Assembly: GCA_011754105.1 (NCBI GenBank)
Contig: JAAKDF010000001.1
Span: 142,282-206,281 of the forward strand
Reading direction: 5' to 3'
DNA length: 64,000 nt
DNA from: Serratia symbiotica
Lineage (GTDB): Bacteria > Pseudomonadota > Gammaproteobacteria > Enterobacterales > Enterobacteriaceae
The notes under the pieces were generated by a model. That model saw only the letters and a list, made by a program, of their open reading frames with translations. It was not told the DNA's origin and ran no database searches. A program made the translations under genes and the position numbers. Shown here piece by piece: positions 33,495 through 42,583 of this stretch (position 1 is its first letter; every line of letters starts with the position of its first letter).

Positions 33495-34208
33495 TTAGCC
33501 CAGCTTCACGCCGATGCGCCGAGCCACTTCTTCGTAAGCTTCGATCAGGCCGCCTAAACCATGACGGAAACGGTCTTTGTCCATCCTATCGAAGGTAGTT
33601 TTGTCCCATAGGCGGCAACCATCTGGCGAGAACTCATCCCCCAGTACCAACTCGCCATTAAACAGACCAAACTCCAGCTTAAAGTCAACCAGGATCAGGC
33701 CTGCATCGTCGAACAGCTTGCTCAGCACATCATTGGCTTGGTAGCTCAGTTCCCGCATGCGTGCTAGATGCTCTTTGCTTACCCAGCCAAAGGTCTCACA
33801 GTACGATTCGTTGATCATAGGATCATGCATAGCGTCATTTTTCAGAAAAAGGTCAAACAGCAGCGGAATCAATACCTGGCCTTCTTCGATGCCAAGACGC
33901 TTTACCAGTGAACCGGCAGCACGGTTGCGGATCACGCATTCGACAGGCACCATCTCCAGCTTCTTCACCAACACTTCATTGTTGGAGAGCAGGCGCTCCA
34001 TTTGGGTAGGGATGCCAGCTTCTTGCAATTTGTTCATAATAAAATGGTTGAACTTGTTATTTACTATGCCTTTGCGAGAGAACTGTTTAATGCGCTGACC
34101 ATCCAGTACTGACGTATCGTTGCGAAACTCCAACACCAGCAGATCGGGATTTTCCGTGGTATAAACGGTTTTTGCCTTTCCACGATACAGCTCAGCTAGC
34201 TTTTGCAT
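33495..34208 (-). CDS. purC: purC, SAICAR synthetase
   Basis: Joins aspartate to CAIR in purine synthesis. The 237-residue product starts [20 protein letters not shown]. The conserved blocks include [50 protein letters not shown] and [13 protein letters not shown] (catalytic/ATP loops). Length equals the E. coli enzyme. Intact. bamC-dapA lie upstream on the same strand. Confidence 0.97.
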   Translation of the reverse strand: MQKLAELYRGKAKTVYTTENPDLLVLEFRNDTSVLDGQRIKQFSRKGIVNNKFNHFIMNKLQEAGIPTQMERLLSNNEVLVKKLEMVPVECVIRNRAAGSLVKRLGIEEGQVLIPLLFDLFLKNDAMHDPMINESYCETFGWVSKEHLARMRELSYQANDVLSKLFDDAGLILVDFKLEFGLFNGELVLGDEFSPDGCRLWDKTTFDRMDKDRFRHGLGGLIEAYEEVARRIGVKLG

Positions 34209-34350
34209 CTCACGTACTCCAATGATGTTGCCCCGTCATCTTTAAGGCGGAGGCCAGAAATGCACGGGTAGAAAATTGACCGAAAGAATTCTTTAGCATG
34301 ACACTGGGCTATTGTGCCAAACCTGCCACGAAAACGTTACCGTGCCAGTC

Positions 34351-34382
34351 AAACCCAAAGTAGCCTCGGCTCCTTTGGGTTT
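34351..34382 (-). terminator. hairpin at the bamC 3' end
   Basis: AAACCCAAAG / CTTTGGGTTT stem with a 12-base loop overlapping the last codon of bamC. On the minus strand it is followed by GACTGGC, so the T-tract is poor. Probably an attenuating terminator between dapA-bamC and purC. Confidence 0.5.
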
Positions 34383-35436
34383 ATTTACTGCTGGTATGAC
34401 TGAATGCAGACTGGAATGCTGCTACCAATCCGTCGTTTTGCGACTGGGTCAATGGCCTGCCCTTGGCATCGATAAATTGCAGGCTAGTGCAGTTGTTTAG
34501 GTGGCCGACTTGCAGTTTATAATTCCCTTTGGCCAGTTTAGGCTCCTTGACACCCAAGGCATCCCAATCGATTCGGCTCAACGTTTTGTAGATGATGGCT
34601 ACGCTGCCCTGCGGGCGGTTTCGGTCACCCACTTTCATTCCCAGTTTCTCCAGCGCTGACGGCAGGCGATCCCAAACCACAGTGTAAGGGCCGCGCACCA
34701 CTAACATTGGCAGAGCGGTGTCATCAGCACTGCTCTGCACGTCAAGCTCGCCGAAACGGATCGCCGACTGCCTGCTCGCCAAGTTATCCTGCTTATCCAA
34801 CGCTTCGATGATGGTGTTCATCATCACACCATTGTAGCGTTGGATTGCAGACAGATCGCTCACCGGAGCGGTTTTACCTTGCTGCTGTAAGCCGAAGCTT
34901 TTCACCACCAGCGCCTGCTGGTAACCCTGTTGCTGCAAGCAGATCTGGTAGCGGCCTTGGTACTGACTGTCTTCATCCAAGCGGTTCCACTTCACCCAGT
35001 CAGTGGTCAAGTTGTGATAGGCGTCCTGGCGTAAGGCGATAGTGATCTTTTTTGCTTGCAACATGCTGACTAAGCGCGACCATAACAGGTGTTGGTTCTG
35101 CGGGCTGTTTCCAAGCAGCAGCGTGCAGCTATCACCGTTGTATTGTACGTGTGAACCGCTCAGTAGTGCCAGAGGCTGCACCGGTGGACGAATATCTAGC
35201 TGCTTGCCAACACTGCCTTTCAACGTGATAGATGGCACCTCATAGTTGCCGCTTTGCGCCGGCAGGATCATTCCAGTCGGCGCATTCAGCGCTTTGAGCG
35301 GTACGGCGTCAAGATACGCCTCATCGCCACTCACTTGGCGTTTGTAGCGCTGATCGCTGCTACAGCCCACCAGCATCATACACAGCGAGAGGCCAACTAC
35401 TTTTTCTACCGTCGATTTTTGCAGCAAATAAGCCAT
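34381..35436 (-). CDS. bamC: bamC (nlpB), outer-membrane assembly lipoprotein
   Basis: Component of the Bam complex that folds outer-membrane proteins. The 351-residue product has a type II signal with the lipobox LVGC ([12 protein letters not shown]) followed by the unstructured N-terminal segment that contacts BamD ([19 protein letters not shown]). Two helix-grip domains follow, with [19 protein letters not shown] conserved. Located directly downstream of dapA (spacing 16). Intact. Confidence 0.94.
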   Translation of the reverse strand: MAYLLQKSTVEKVVGLSLCMMLVGCSSDQRYKRQVSGDEAYLDAVPLKALNAPTGMILPAQSGNYEVPSITLKGSVGKQLDIRPPVQPLALLSGSHVQYNGDSCTLLLGNSPQNQHLLWSRLVSMLQAKKITIALRQDAYHNLTTDWVKWNRLDEDSQYQGRYQICLQQQGYQQALVVKSFGLQQQGKTAPVSDLSAIQRYNGVMMNTIIEALDKQDNLASRQSAIRFGELDVQSSADDTALPMLVVRGPYTVVWDRLPSALEKLGMKVGDRNRPQGSVAIIYKTLSRIDWDALGVKEPKLAKGNYKLQVGHLNNCTSLQFIDAKGRPLTQSQNDGLVAAFQSAFSHTSSK

Positions 35437-35452
35437 TAAATTTCCTTTAGAG

Positions 35453-36334
35453 TTACAGCAAACCGGCGCTTTTCAGCGCGAGTTTCACTACCGGACGGGC
35501 AGCGTCACTCAATGGCGTCATCGGCAGACGCAGCGTATCGGTTGACAATAATCCCAGCGCCTTACAGGCCCACTTTACTGGAATCGGGTTTGCTTCTACA
35601 AATAAATCCTTATGCAGCGGCATCAAATGTTGATGCAAGCGGTGTGCTTTTACAAAGTTGCCTTGTGCCGCCAACGCACAAAGCTGTGCCATTTCACACG
35701 CGGCTACGTTGGCCGTAACAGAAATAATCCCTTTGCCACCCAATTTCATGAAATCCAGGCTACTGGCGTCGTCGCCACTCAGCAGGATGAAATCTTCATC
35801 ATCAACCTGCTGTTGGATCTGGCTGACGCGGCTTAAGTTTCCTGTCGCCTCTTTAACAGCAACAATATTGTTGAGTTTTGCCAGCCGCGCGATGGTCGGG
35901 GGCAGCAGATCGCAGCCGGTGCGCGAGGGTACATTATACAGAATCTGCGGCAGCGCAGTGCTTTCGGCAATCGTCTTGAAGTGCTGGTACAGTCCTTCCT
36001 GAGTCGGCTTATTATAGTATGGCGTCACCGTCAGGCACCCAACTACGCCCGTATCGGCAAGGCCGTGGGTAAGCGAAATGGCTTCAGCAGTGGCGTTAGC
36101 ACCAGTACCGGCGATCACTGGAATGCGGCCATCAGCCAGTTCCAGCGTCTGCAATACCACGTCAATATGCTCGTCGTGGTCAAGTGTTGCGGACTCACCA
36201 GTAGTCCCAACGGAAACAATAGCCGCAGTTCCACTGGCTACATGATAATCAATCAGTTTTTTTAGGCTCGCGCGATCAACAGTACCTTTATTGTCCATTG
36301 GCGTAACCAGAGCAACAATACTTCCCGTAAACAT
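35453..36334 (-). CDS. dapA: dapA, 4-hydroxy-tetrahydrodipicolinate synthase
   Basis: Condenses pyruvate and aspartate semialdehyde, the first committed step to lysine and diaminopimelate. The 293-residue product starts [14 protein letters not shown]. It contains [30 protein letters not shown] (catalytic Tyr), [12 protein letters not shown] and [13 protein letters not shown] (Schiff-base Lys). I use ATG 36334 because it matches the conserved start; a six-residue upstream extension is open but not conserved. Intact. Confidence 0.97.
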   Translation of the reverse strand: MFTGSIVALVTPMDNKGTVDRASLKKLIDYHVASGTAAIVSVGTTGESATLDHDEHIDVVLQTLELADGRIPVIAGTGANATAEAISLTHGLADTGVVGCLTVTPYYNKPTQEGLYQHFKTIAESTALPQILYNVPSRTGCDLLPPTIARLAKLNNIVAVKEATGNLSRVSQIQQQVDDEDFILLSGDDASSLDFMKLGGKGIISVTANVAACEMAQLCALAAQGNFVKAHRLHQHLMPLHKDLFVEANPIPVKWACKALGLLSTDTLRLPMTPLSDAARPVVKLALKSAGLL

Positions 36335-36566
36335 TGACCATCCTTTCCACAAATAAGTTATTCATGGTACTTTTTCTGCCTATCCAAAAGCAAGTAAACA
36401 ACTGTCTTCTCTGCACTTAGCCGGCGGTTTTTATGTTTACCTTGATAAATCCATTGAGTTAAGAATTGAGCAATCCTGTGAGAGTATATATACAGAATTA
36501 AGCGCACAAGGCAATATTAGCGTTATAAACTAACGACAGCACGATAAGTAAAGATGGAGTACTAAC

Positions 36567-37058
36567 ATTAACCCATTAAAAATTAACGATATAGCGCCAA
36601 AATTTAGTTTGCATGACCAAGACGGTGACAAAATTAATTTGTCCGATTACCAAGGACAACGTGTACTAATTTATTTTACCCCAAGGCGATGACGCCAGTC
36701 TGCACCGTGCAAGCCTGCGGGCTGCGAGATAACATGGACGAGTTGAAAAAAGCAGGTGTTAAGGTGCTAGGTATCAGCACCGACAAACCAGAAAAGTTGT
36801 CACGTTTTACTGAAGAAGAGTTACTCAACTTCACGCTACTGTCTGATGAAGATCATCAGGTAGCGCAACATTGATAAAGATCATTAGGTAGCGCAACATT
36901 TTTGCGTGTGGGGTAAAACTTTATGGGTAAAACCTACGATGGTATTCACCGTACCAGCTTCTTGATCAACGAAACAGGCAAAGTTGAGAAAGTATTTAAT
37001 AATTTCAAGACCACCAATAATCACTATATAATGCTGAGTTACCTGCAACAACAGTGAT
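36567..37058 (+). pseudogene. bcp: bcp, thiol peroxidase, broken
   Basis: Opens with INPLKINDIAPKFSLHDQDG, where the initiating ATG is now ATT. It shifts frame after YFTP and resumes MTPVCTVQACGLRDNMDELK (peroxidatic Cys region), GISTDKPEKLSRF and LLSDEDHQVAQH. A 28-base tandem duplication then brings a stop, and the tail VWGKTLWVKPTMV/GKTYDGIHRTSF and VFNNFKTTN follows in broken frames. Peroxide detoxification by Bcp is lost. Confidence 0.9.
36845..36900 (+). repeat. 28-bp tandem duplication inside bcp
   Basis: Units 36845-36872 and 36873-36900 differ at two positions (GATGAAGATCATCAGG versus GATAAAGATCATTAGG, both then TAGCGCAACATT). The second unit introduces in-frame stops. The divergence shows the duplication is not brand new. 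Confidence 0.9.
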
Positions 37059-37179
37059 ACGCACTAAGCGCGGCAGTTCGCTGCGTTCTAACACACTTTT
37101 ACGCGAATTGTACTGATGGGTGTGGCATCTGAAGAATAACGTTTGTCAGATACTGACCTACTAAAAAATAAATATTTAT

Positions 37180-38358
37180 TTAACGTAAGTACCTGTCTAT
37201 GTCCATGCAGTTGACCAAAACAGCGATAGCAGTACTGTAGCTCGCTACGTTTTCTACCCCTCCACTGGCTAAGAGCCATAATCAGATACCTGACATAGGC
37301 ATCTACCCTAGCGGTATGCTGAGCATCGGTCAAGAGCGGGCGATAGGCGACTTCTATGTGCGCCCGCGCGCCTTTAATCTATGATCCGCTGCTAACGCAA
37401 TACTAGCAACCAAATAGATAATCGTCTCGTAGCTAGCGCCTATTTGGAACGCATGACCTTCCATTTTTATCTGGTACGCAATGACAAGATCAATGCCTTC
37501 TCCTTCTTTGGCGTCAACGTCGAGCTACACTCCGCGTTATTCAGCGTCAGTGATAACGAAAGCCAACTGGCTTCGGTGCTAGCACACATAATTTCACAAA
37601 TTACCCAACGTCATTTGGCGCGCGAGATGGAAGAAGAGCAGCGGCACGGCAGGCTCCGTTGAATTGGGTCGGCGCGTTCAGCTCGATAGTCATCCCCACC
37701 ATGGGGATAGCGGCACTTAGTAGCACCCTGGTCGGTACCCAGTAAGGCTGGATAAGCTTTACCTAATCAAATTAACAAGAAGCCGCCCGCATTGGCATTC
37801 AGGTGTTGCAACGCGCTGGTTTCGATCCGCACAGGACTACCTGATCGCTAAGGTGCATTAGCTTGGCATGTACAGTACTGAAGGGGCATTAACCGATGAA
37901 CAACTTAACACCTACAGCCAAGGCAACGTGGGCGAGCTATTTGCTGCCAAATACGGCCATGCCATCATGTTATATGAAGCGAAAAAGTACGATGAAGCAC
38001 GCCATATTCTCCAGCCAATCTTGGCGCAAAACCTGAAAAACCTCTGGTTACTTGACCTGATGACCGATATCTATATCGATCATCAGGTCAAGCGATTGCC
38101 CGTCTGGAAGATGCCAACACCGTGCAAAGCAATGATGTTCTGCTGCAACTTAACCTGGTCACCGCTTATGTTGCAGGCAACCAACACGCCATGGCGTCGA
38201 AAATGCTTAACTGTTACACACCTTTGATCATCCTAACGATCCGAATGGCTGTGAACCTACTGGCGCAGGCCAGCGCCAACCAAGGGCTGCGCGATGAAGA
38301 ATTGGCGGCTCGCGCCGAGAGCCTGGCGCTGACCGGCAAGCCTAGATCAGGCTATATG
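37180..38358 (+). pseudogene. bepA: bepA (yfgC), periplasmic chaperone/metalloprotease, broken
   Basis: Segments in order: a LPDIGTSAGSMLSIGQE-like start, [50 protein letters not shown] (family zinc motif HEISH reduced to HIISQ), then broken GIQVLQRAGFDP, and the C-terminal TPR region (AKYGHAIMLYEAKKYDEARH, LQLNLVTAYVAGNQ). Multiple frameshifts. The C-terminal end is open and runs in frame into yfgD. Confidence 0.9.
38051..38092. repeat. long inverted repeat inside bepA
   Basis: CTTGACCTGATGA / TCATCAGGTCAAG arms of 13 bp, continued by a paired GATAT / ATATC core, form a near-perfect 42-base hairpin. It changes the encoded residues from the family LDLATDIDLGQ to LDLMTDIYIDHQ. Confidence 0.85.
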
Positions 38359-38718
38359 ATGCACGTGAAGCACGTGACTATTTATCATAACCCACACTGT
38401 TCTGAGAACCTCGAATGCTTGGCGCTGCTGAAGAAGCTTGGCGTTGATACCAACGTGGTACTGTACCTGGAAACGCCGCCATCTGGTGATGCATTGCACA
38501 ATTTGCTAAAAGCACTGGACTTCCTCTCCGCCCGAGATCTGATGCGCAAAAAAGAAGATTTATACCAGGAATTAAAGCTTGCAGACGCCAGCTTTAGCGA
38601 ATAGCAGTTGCTCACTGCGATGACGGAACACCCAAAGCTCATCTAACTCCATATCGTAGTCGCAGGTGGCAAGGCATGCTTTGGCCAATCAACGGAGCAG
38701 GTGATGGAGATTTTGTAA
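38359..38718 (+). pseudogene. yfgD: yfgD, ArsC-family protein, broken
   Basis: HVTIYHNPHCSENLECLALL carries the active Cys of the arsenate-reductase-like family, but the usual CGTSR context is altered. VLYLETPPSGDALHNLL, LMRKKEDLYQELKLADASFS follow, then a TAG at 38602. The same frame goes on, LLTAMTEHPKLI, stop, VMEIL, to a stop at 38716. Two in-frame stops remove about 35 residues. Close downstream of bepA as usual. Confidence 0.85.
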
Positions 38719-38931
38719 TTTCAGCAGTTCTGATTACCTGCGATTATGATAATACCCCTGATCTGGACTACTTCGCTTACCCCATGTCACCTGGATGGGC
38801 ATTTCGTGCAAGCAACGGGCCGCATCAATAGCACTTTGCGCGCTAAGCGCATGCCTATGATGAGCATCTGTTCTACACCGAAAAAACCCAGAGCTGAACG
38901 CCAAACAATTGATCCATGCCTTACGCTGCTG
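38719..38931. other. yfgD-hda spacer
   Basis: No gene that I recognise. + strand frames around 38750-38930 contain coding-like pieces ([27 protein letters not shown]) that could be an eroded gene in two frames. Confidence 0.3.
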
Positions 38932-39633
38932 CTATAGCCCTAGGGTTTCTTTGACAAACGGGATAGTCAGCTTGCGCTGGGCGGTGATTGAGGCATGATC
39001 GAGCTGATTCAGGGTCATGAATAACGTGCGCATCTCGCGATCCAGCCGCTTTAGCAGAAAACGGCCCACGTCTTCTGGCAGCTCGAAGCCGCGCAGTTTG
39101 CTACGCAACTGTAAGGCTAGCAGCTTTTCTTCATCCGATAACGGCTGCAACTTATAAATCTGCCCCCAGTCTAGGCGCGAAGCTAGATCCGGTAGGTATA
39201 TATTTAACTGACGCGGTGGCCGATCGCCGGTAATAAACAGCCGCGTGTGGCCGGTTTCCAGAATGCGGTTATAGAGGTTAAAAATCGCCATTTCCCACGT
39301 TTCATCGCCAGCGATACGCTCGATATTATCGATGCATACCAACGCCAACTGTTCCATGCCGTCCAATACTTCAGGCATAAAATAGGTGCGCTTATCTATT
39401 GGCACGTAACCCACTGCTTCACCGTGCTGTGAAAGTTCGGCGCAGGCTGCATGCAACAGATGGCTGCGCCCCCCACCCTTACGTGACCAAAAATAGATAT
39501 AGCTGCCATGCTCTTGGCACAAGGCTGATCGGATAGCGGCAAGCAGGGATGGGTTCTCTCCCGGATAAAAACTGTCGAAAGTCTCATCATCGGGGAGATA
39601 AAGTGGCAATGAAAGCTGTGCCGACGTATTCAG
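38932..39633 (-). CDS. hda: hda, DnaA-regulating ATPase (RIDA), probable CTG start
   Basis: AAA+ protein that with the beta-clamp stimulates DnaA-ATP hydrolysis and prevents re-initiation. I place the start at the CTG at 39633. This gives (M)[18 protein letters not shown] and 233 residues, exactly the E. coli length, preserves the clamp-binding QLSLPL motif, and is preceded by TTGAGG at a proper distance. A start at TTG 39609 would lose that motif. A CTG start is, as I recall, also established for E. coli hda. Walker-like [11 protein letters not shown] and [12 protein letters not shown] are present. Intact. Confidence 0.9.
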   Translation of the reverse strand: MNTSAQLSLPLYLPDDETFDSFYPGENPSLLAAIRSALCQEHGSYIYFWSRKGGGRSHLLHAACAELSQHGEAVGYVPIDKRTYFMPEVLDGMEQLALVCIDNIERIAGDETWEMAIFNLYNRILETGHTRLFITGDRPPRQLNIYLPDLASRLDWGQIYKLQPLSDEEKLLALQLRSKLRGFELPEDVGRFLLKRLDREMRTLFMTLNQLDHASITAQRKLTIPFVKETLGL

Positions 39634-39768
39634 AAAAGTACCTCAACCAAAACAGGCAGGGAAACACGGCCAGTTTAACACAGAAAATCAGCGTTGTTGA
39701 ACCGGCAGGATTTAGAGGCTATGCTAACATAGCCTACATTGTTCCAGCCACTTTGGATACATACAGCG
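39634..39768. other. hda upstream spacer
   Basis: The expected uraA/upp genes are absent; an IS copy follows. GCCTACATTGTTCCAGCCAC at 39732-39751 resembles the first half of the intergenic repeat at 926-945. Confidence 0.45.
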
Positions 39769-40505
39769 GATTTGTTGAATAAATTAGGTTTGGAATAAAA
39801 AGTCCCCTGAATATGCATCTTTCAGGCAACGCTTACAGTTTCTGGCATACCTGCCAGCGTCATCTTGTTTAATAGATAGATCATGGCCATAGTATCTGCA
39901 ACTTGCTCATCATAATCTCGCAGTAACAGGTGACCACCAAATAGCTGTTTTACTCTGTACATCGATATTTTGTCTATCGAACGTCGGTGGTAGCCTGTCA
40001 TACTTTTCCTCCGTGTATTGTCTCCGGTAAGGCGCTGTTTCGCCGCCGCTTGATTTCGGTCTGCATACTCTGCTGACCAATAACGGGCTCCGCTTCTAGG
40101 CGGTATTAACGCACTGATCTTCTTGCGCTTTAACTCATCATGAAACACTTGCGTAACCGTCTTTTATAACGAGGTGCGCAATTTCACCCGGCGTTGGGTT
40201 TTAAACGGGACATTGACGGACTTCGCCCGCTTACTGATGCAGGTGTAGTCCGGGTAGTTCAACGGCACTTTCATCAGTGTTGAAAATGGAGTCGACGAAG
40301 ACCTGGAGGGAGCGAAGTATCAGGCCGTGAAGTGCCGTTTCATCCAACCAGAAAGTGAGTAAACCACGAGTGATAAAGGCGTTGTTGTAAGCCTTCTAGT
40401 TGGTGATCTTGAAATTTTGCTTAGCCACGCAATGTTGCTGTTTTGACAGAAGGAGAGTGATCTGATCCTCGTGCCGGACAAATGTTCGATTTATTCAATA
40501 ACGCC
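39769..40505 (-). mobile_element. IS5/IS903-type element, copy 4 (internally deleted)
   Basis: Both ends are present (TTTGTTGAATAAATTAGG at the left, ATTTATTCAATAACGCC at the right) but only ~737 bp remain, against ~1053 bp in the longest copy. The transposase C-terminus is on the minus strand (KRKKISALIPPRSGARYWSA, GHLLLRDYDEQVADTMAMIY). Orientation is opposite to copy 5, 1.5 kb away, which matters for the flip of the intervening segment. Confidence 0.88.
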
Positions 40506-40708
40506 CGTGCCAGCGTTAATCATCACTGCATTACTTTTGCTGGTCGCTTTGCTAAGTGCAGCCACTAATGAGTCTCCATCTTACCTCATCACGCGCCGAA
40601 TAAGATTGAGAGAAGCGCCTTTGCCGTATGAGCGGATTAAGATAAAATCAAACGCGATTTTGCGGCGTTACGCTGTATTTAAACCGAAATAATCTAGGAA
40701 AATAATCT
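40506..40708. other. segment between IS copy 4 and tyrB
   Basis: About 200 bases corresponding in position to the alr-tyrB spacer of relatives. A + strand frame (TALLLLVALLSAATNE ...) is open but unrecognised. Possibly the tyrB promoter region. Confidence 0.35.
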
Positions 40709-40772
40709 GTGTTCCATAATGTTAATGCTTATGATAGCGACCCTATCTTGTCGCTAATGAAAAAGTTTAAAC

Positions 40773-40800
40773 AAGATCACCGTGTGCACACGGTGATCTT
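40773..40800. repeat. perfect 28-bp palindrome inside tyrB
   Basis: AAGATCACCGTGTG / CACACGGTGATCTT is fully symmetric with no loop. It replaces the family MERFKEDPR-like codons with [12 protein letters not shown]. Confidence 0.95.
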
Positions 40801-40868
40801 AAGCCTCGGCCTATATCACAATGAGCAAGGAATTATTCCGCAGATGTAGATGGTCGCCGCAGCGCAAG

Positions 40869-40923
40869 AGCACTTGAGCCGTATCGCCAACGATCTGAAT
40901 GTTGGCGATACGGCTCAAGTGCT
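40869..40923. repeat. perfect 23-bp-arm hairpin inside tyrB
   Basis: The left arm (40869-40891, starting AGCACTTGAGCCG) and right arm (40901-40923, ending CGGCTCAAGTGCT) are exact reverse complements around the loop GATCTGAAT. No T-tract follows, and it lies in the middle of coding sequence. Confidence 0.97.
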
Positions 40924-41265
40924 TTGAAGGTAGGGGCAGATTCCTTGAAAAGCTATTTCCCTGATTAACAAGTGTGGGTCAGCGACCAGACATGGGGAAA
41001 CCATGTGGCTATCTTCAGCGGTGCTGGCTTCAAGGTGAACACTTACCCGTACTTCAACATGGTAGGCTTGGGCGTAAAGTTCAATGCCATGCTGGGCGCA
41101 TTGAGACAGTTGCCAAGTCATATCATTGTGCTATTGCACCTTTGTTGCCATAACCAGAACGGCTCTGATTTGCCCACCGTCTAATGGGATGATTTAATCA
41201 AGGTGATCGCTGACTGTGCCCTGATCCCGTTCATGTAAGTTGCCTCCCATGACTTTGGCGTTGGG

Positions 41266-41840
41266 TGGATCGGAAAGTTCGCACACCTCGCCATCTATGC
41301 GGGCGCGGATATAGCCATGAGTGGCTAGGGTTTCCAGCGTTTTGGTGTGCTTACCCCCTTGCGGTCTTTCACCACCGGTGCCAACAGGATCAGGCGCGTG
41401 CTTTACGGTTGGTTGAGTACGTTATCGTACCATTTGGCTGACGGATTGCGCTGCCAGTGGCGTATGGTGTTCCGGGCAGCGTAGCTCACCAAAGCGGGCG
41501 AACAGTAGCCGAAAGTAGTCATGAAGCTCGGTAATGGTGCTGACGGTGGATCTTGGGTTATGTTAGGTAGATTTCTGCTCAATGGAGATCGCTGGTAATA
41601 AACCTTCAATGTGGTCGACGTCTAGTTTTTCCATGAGCGAAAGGAACTGGCGTGCATAGGCGGAAAACTACTCAACGTAGCGGCTCTGCCATTCGGCATA
41701 CAGCGTATCAAAAGCCAGCGAGGACTTGCCGGAACCAGATAAATCGGTGACGAACGATCAGCTTGTCACGTGGGATAATAAGGTTGATTTTTTTGAGATT
41801 ATGCATGTGAGCACCACGAACTTCGATATTGTCTATATAA
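41266..41840 (-). pseudogene. uvrA: uvrA, excinuclease ATPase subunit, 5' fragment, broken
   Basis: Minus strand: [19 protein letters not shown] (initiator ATG now ATA), a Walker A region disrupted by a shift ([16 protein letters not shown]), YVE, a stop, [34 protein letters not shown], a stop, [15 protein letters not shown], then [11 protein letters not shown] in another frame. Only about the first 200 residues of ~940 remain. Nucleotide excision repair would be lost unless another copy exists outside the window. Confidence 0.9.
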
Positions 41841-41980
41841 ACTTTTTGTCTTGATGATACACCCTACCTGCCAGCAATTCTTGTCAGAAGTTTAGTGATT
41901 AAAAGCGCCAAAACCAGCGTTGAACTGTTACGCAACACATAATTATGACACAAAAAACTAAGTTAATATCTAGTATACGA

Positions 41981-42559
41981 GGCGTTGTTAAATAAATCGA
42001 ACATTTGGCCCGCACGAGGATCAGATCACTCTCCTTCTGTCAAAATAGCAACATTGCGTGGCCAAGCAAAAGTTCAAGATTACCAACTGTAAGGCTTACA
42101 GCAACGCCTTTATCACTCGGGTTTTACTTACTTTCTGGTTGGATGAAACGGCACTTCACGCCTGGTACTACGAGGCATAAAACTTCTCTGCGTTGTCGCC
42201 TACAACCTTATTCCGATATGGCATGTCAATGATCAGCGTATTGATGCTGAAATAGATTTTTGGGCAGACTATGCAGACCGAAATTAAGTGATGGCGTACC
42301 GGAGACAATACACGGCGGAAAAGTATGACAGGCTAACACCGACGTTTGATAGCCGAAACAGCGTTGTATAGAGTACAGCAGCTATTTGGTGGTCAACCTG
42401 TCGCTGCGAGATTACGATGAGCAAGTTGCATAGGCTATGGCCATGATCTGTGCATTAAACAAGTTGACGCTGGCAGGTATGCCAGAAACTGTAAGCGTTG
42501 CCTGAAAGATGCACATTCAGGGGACTCTTTATTCCAAATCCGATTTATTTAATAAAGCC
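41981..42559 (+). mobile_element. IS5/IS903-type element, copy 5 (internally deleted)
   Basis: Left end GGCGTTGTTAAATAAATCGA, right end GATTTATTTAATAAAGCC, 579 bp. It keeps the transposase N-terminus (GTGGCCAAGCAAAAGTTCAA, a GTG start) and the last ~200 bases. The middle is deleted near 42262. Orientation is opposite to copy 4. Confidence 0.88.
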
Positions 42560-42583
42560 GCTGGCACGCCCACATGCGGTAGG

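Larger units (their letters stand above)
40709..41265 (+). pseudogene. tyrB: tyrB, aromatic amino acid aminotransferase, 3'-truncated and broken
   Basis: GTG start [20 protein letters not shown] (family MFQKVDAYAGDPILTLME). Then [15 protein letters not shown], a stop, VAAAQEHLSR, and after shifts WVSDQTWGNHVAIFSGAGF, GVKFNAMLGALRQLP, IVLLH-CCHNQNG and DCALIPFM. The sequence is cut after about residue 190, before the PLP lysine, by a join to uvrA. Two long perfect hairpins lie inside it. Last step of Tyr/Phe/Leu synthesis. Confidence 0.9.

Noticed and set aside
39685..39700. GTTGTTGAACCGGCAGG as an IS end
   Set aside because: Only the first nine bases resemble the IS end, and no element body follows; the real IS end is at 39769.
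41840..41980. LexA box between uvrA and IS copy 5
   Set aside because: CTG and CAG triplets are present but with 14, not 10, bases between them.
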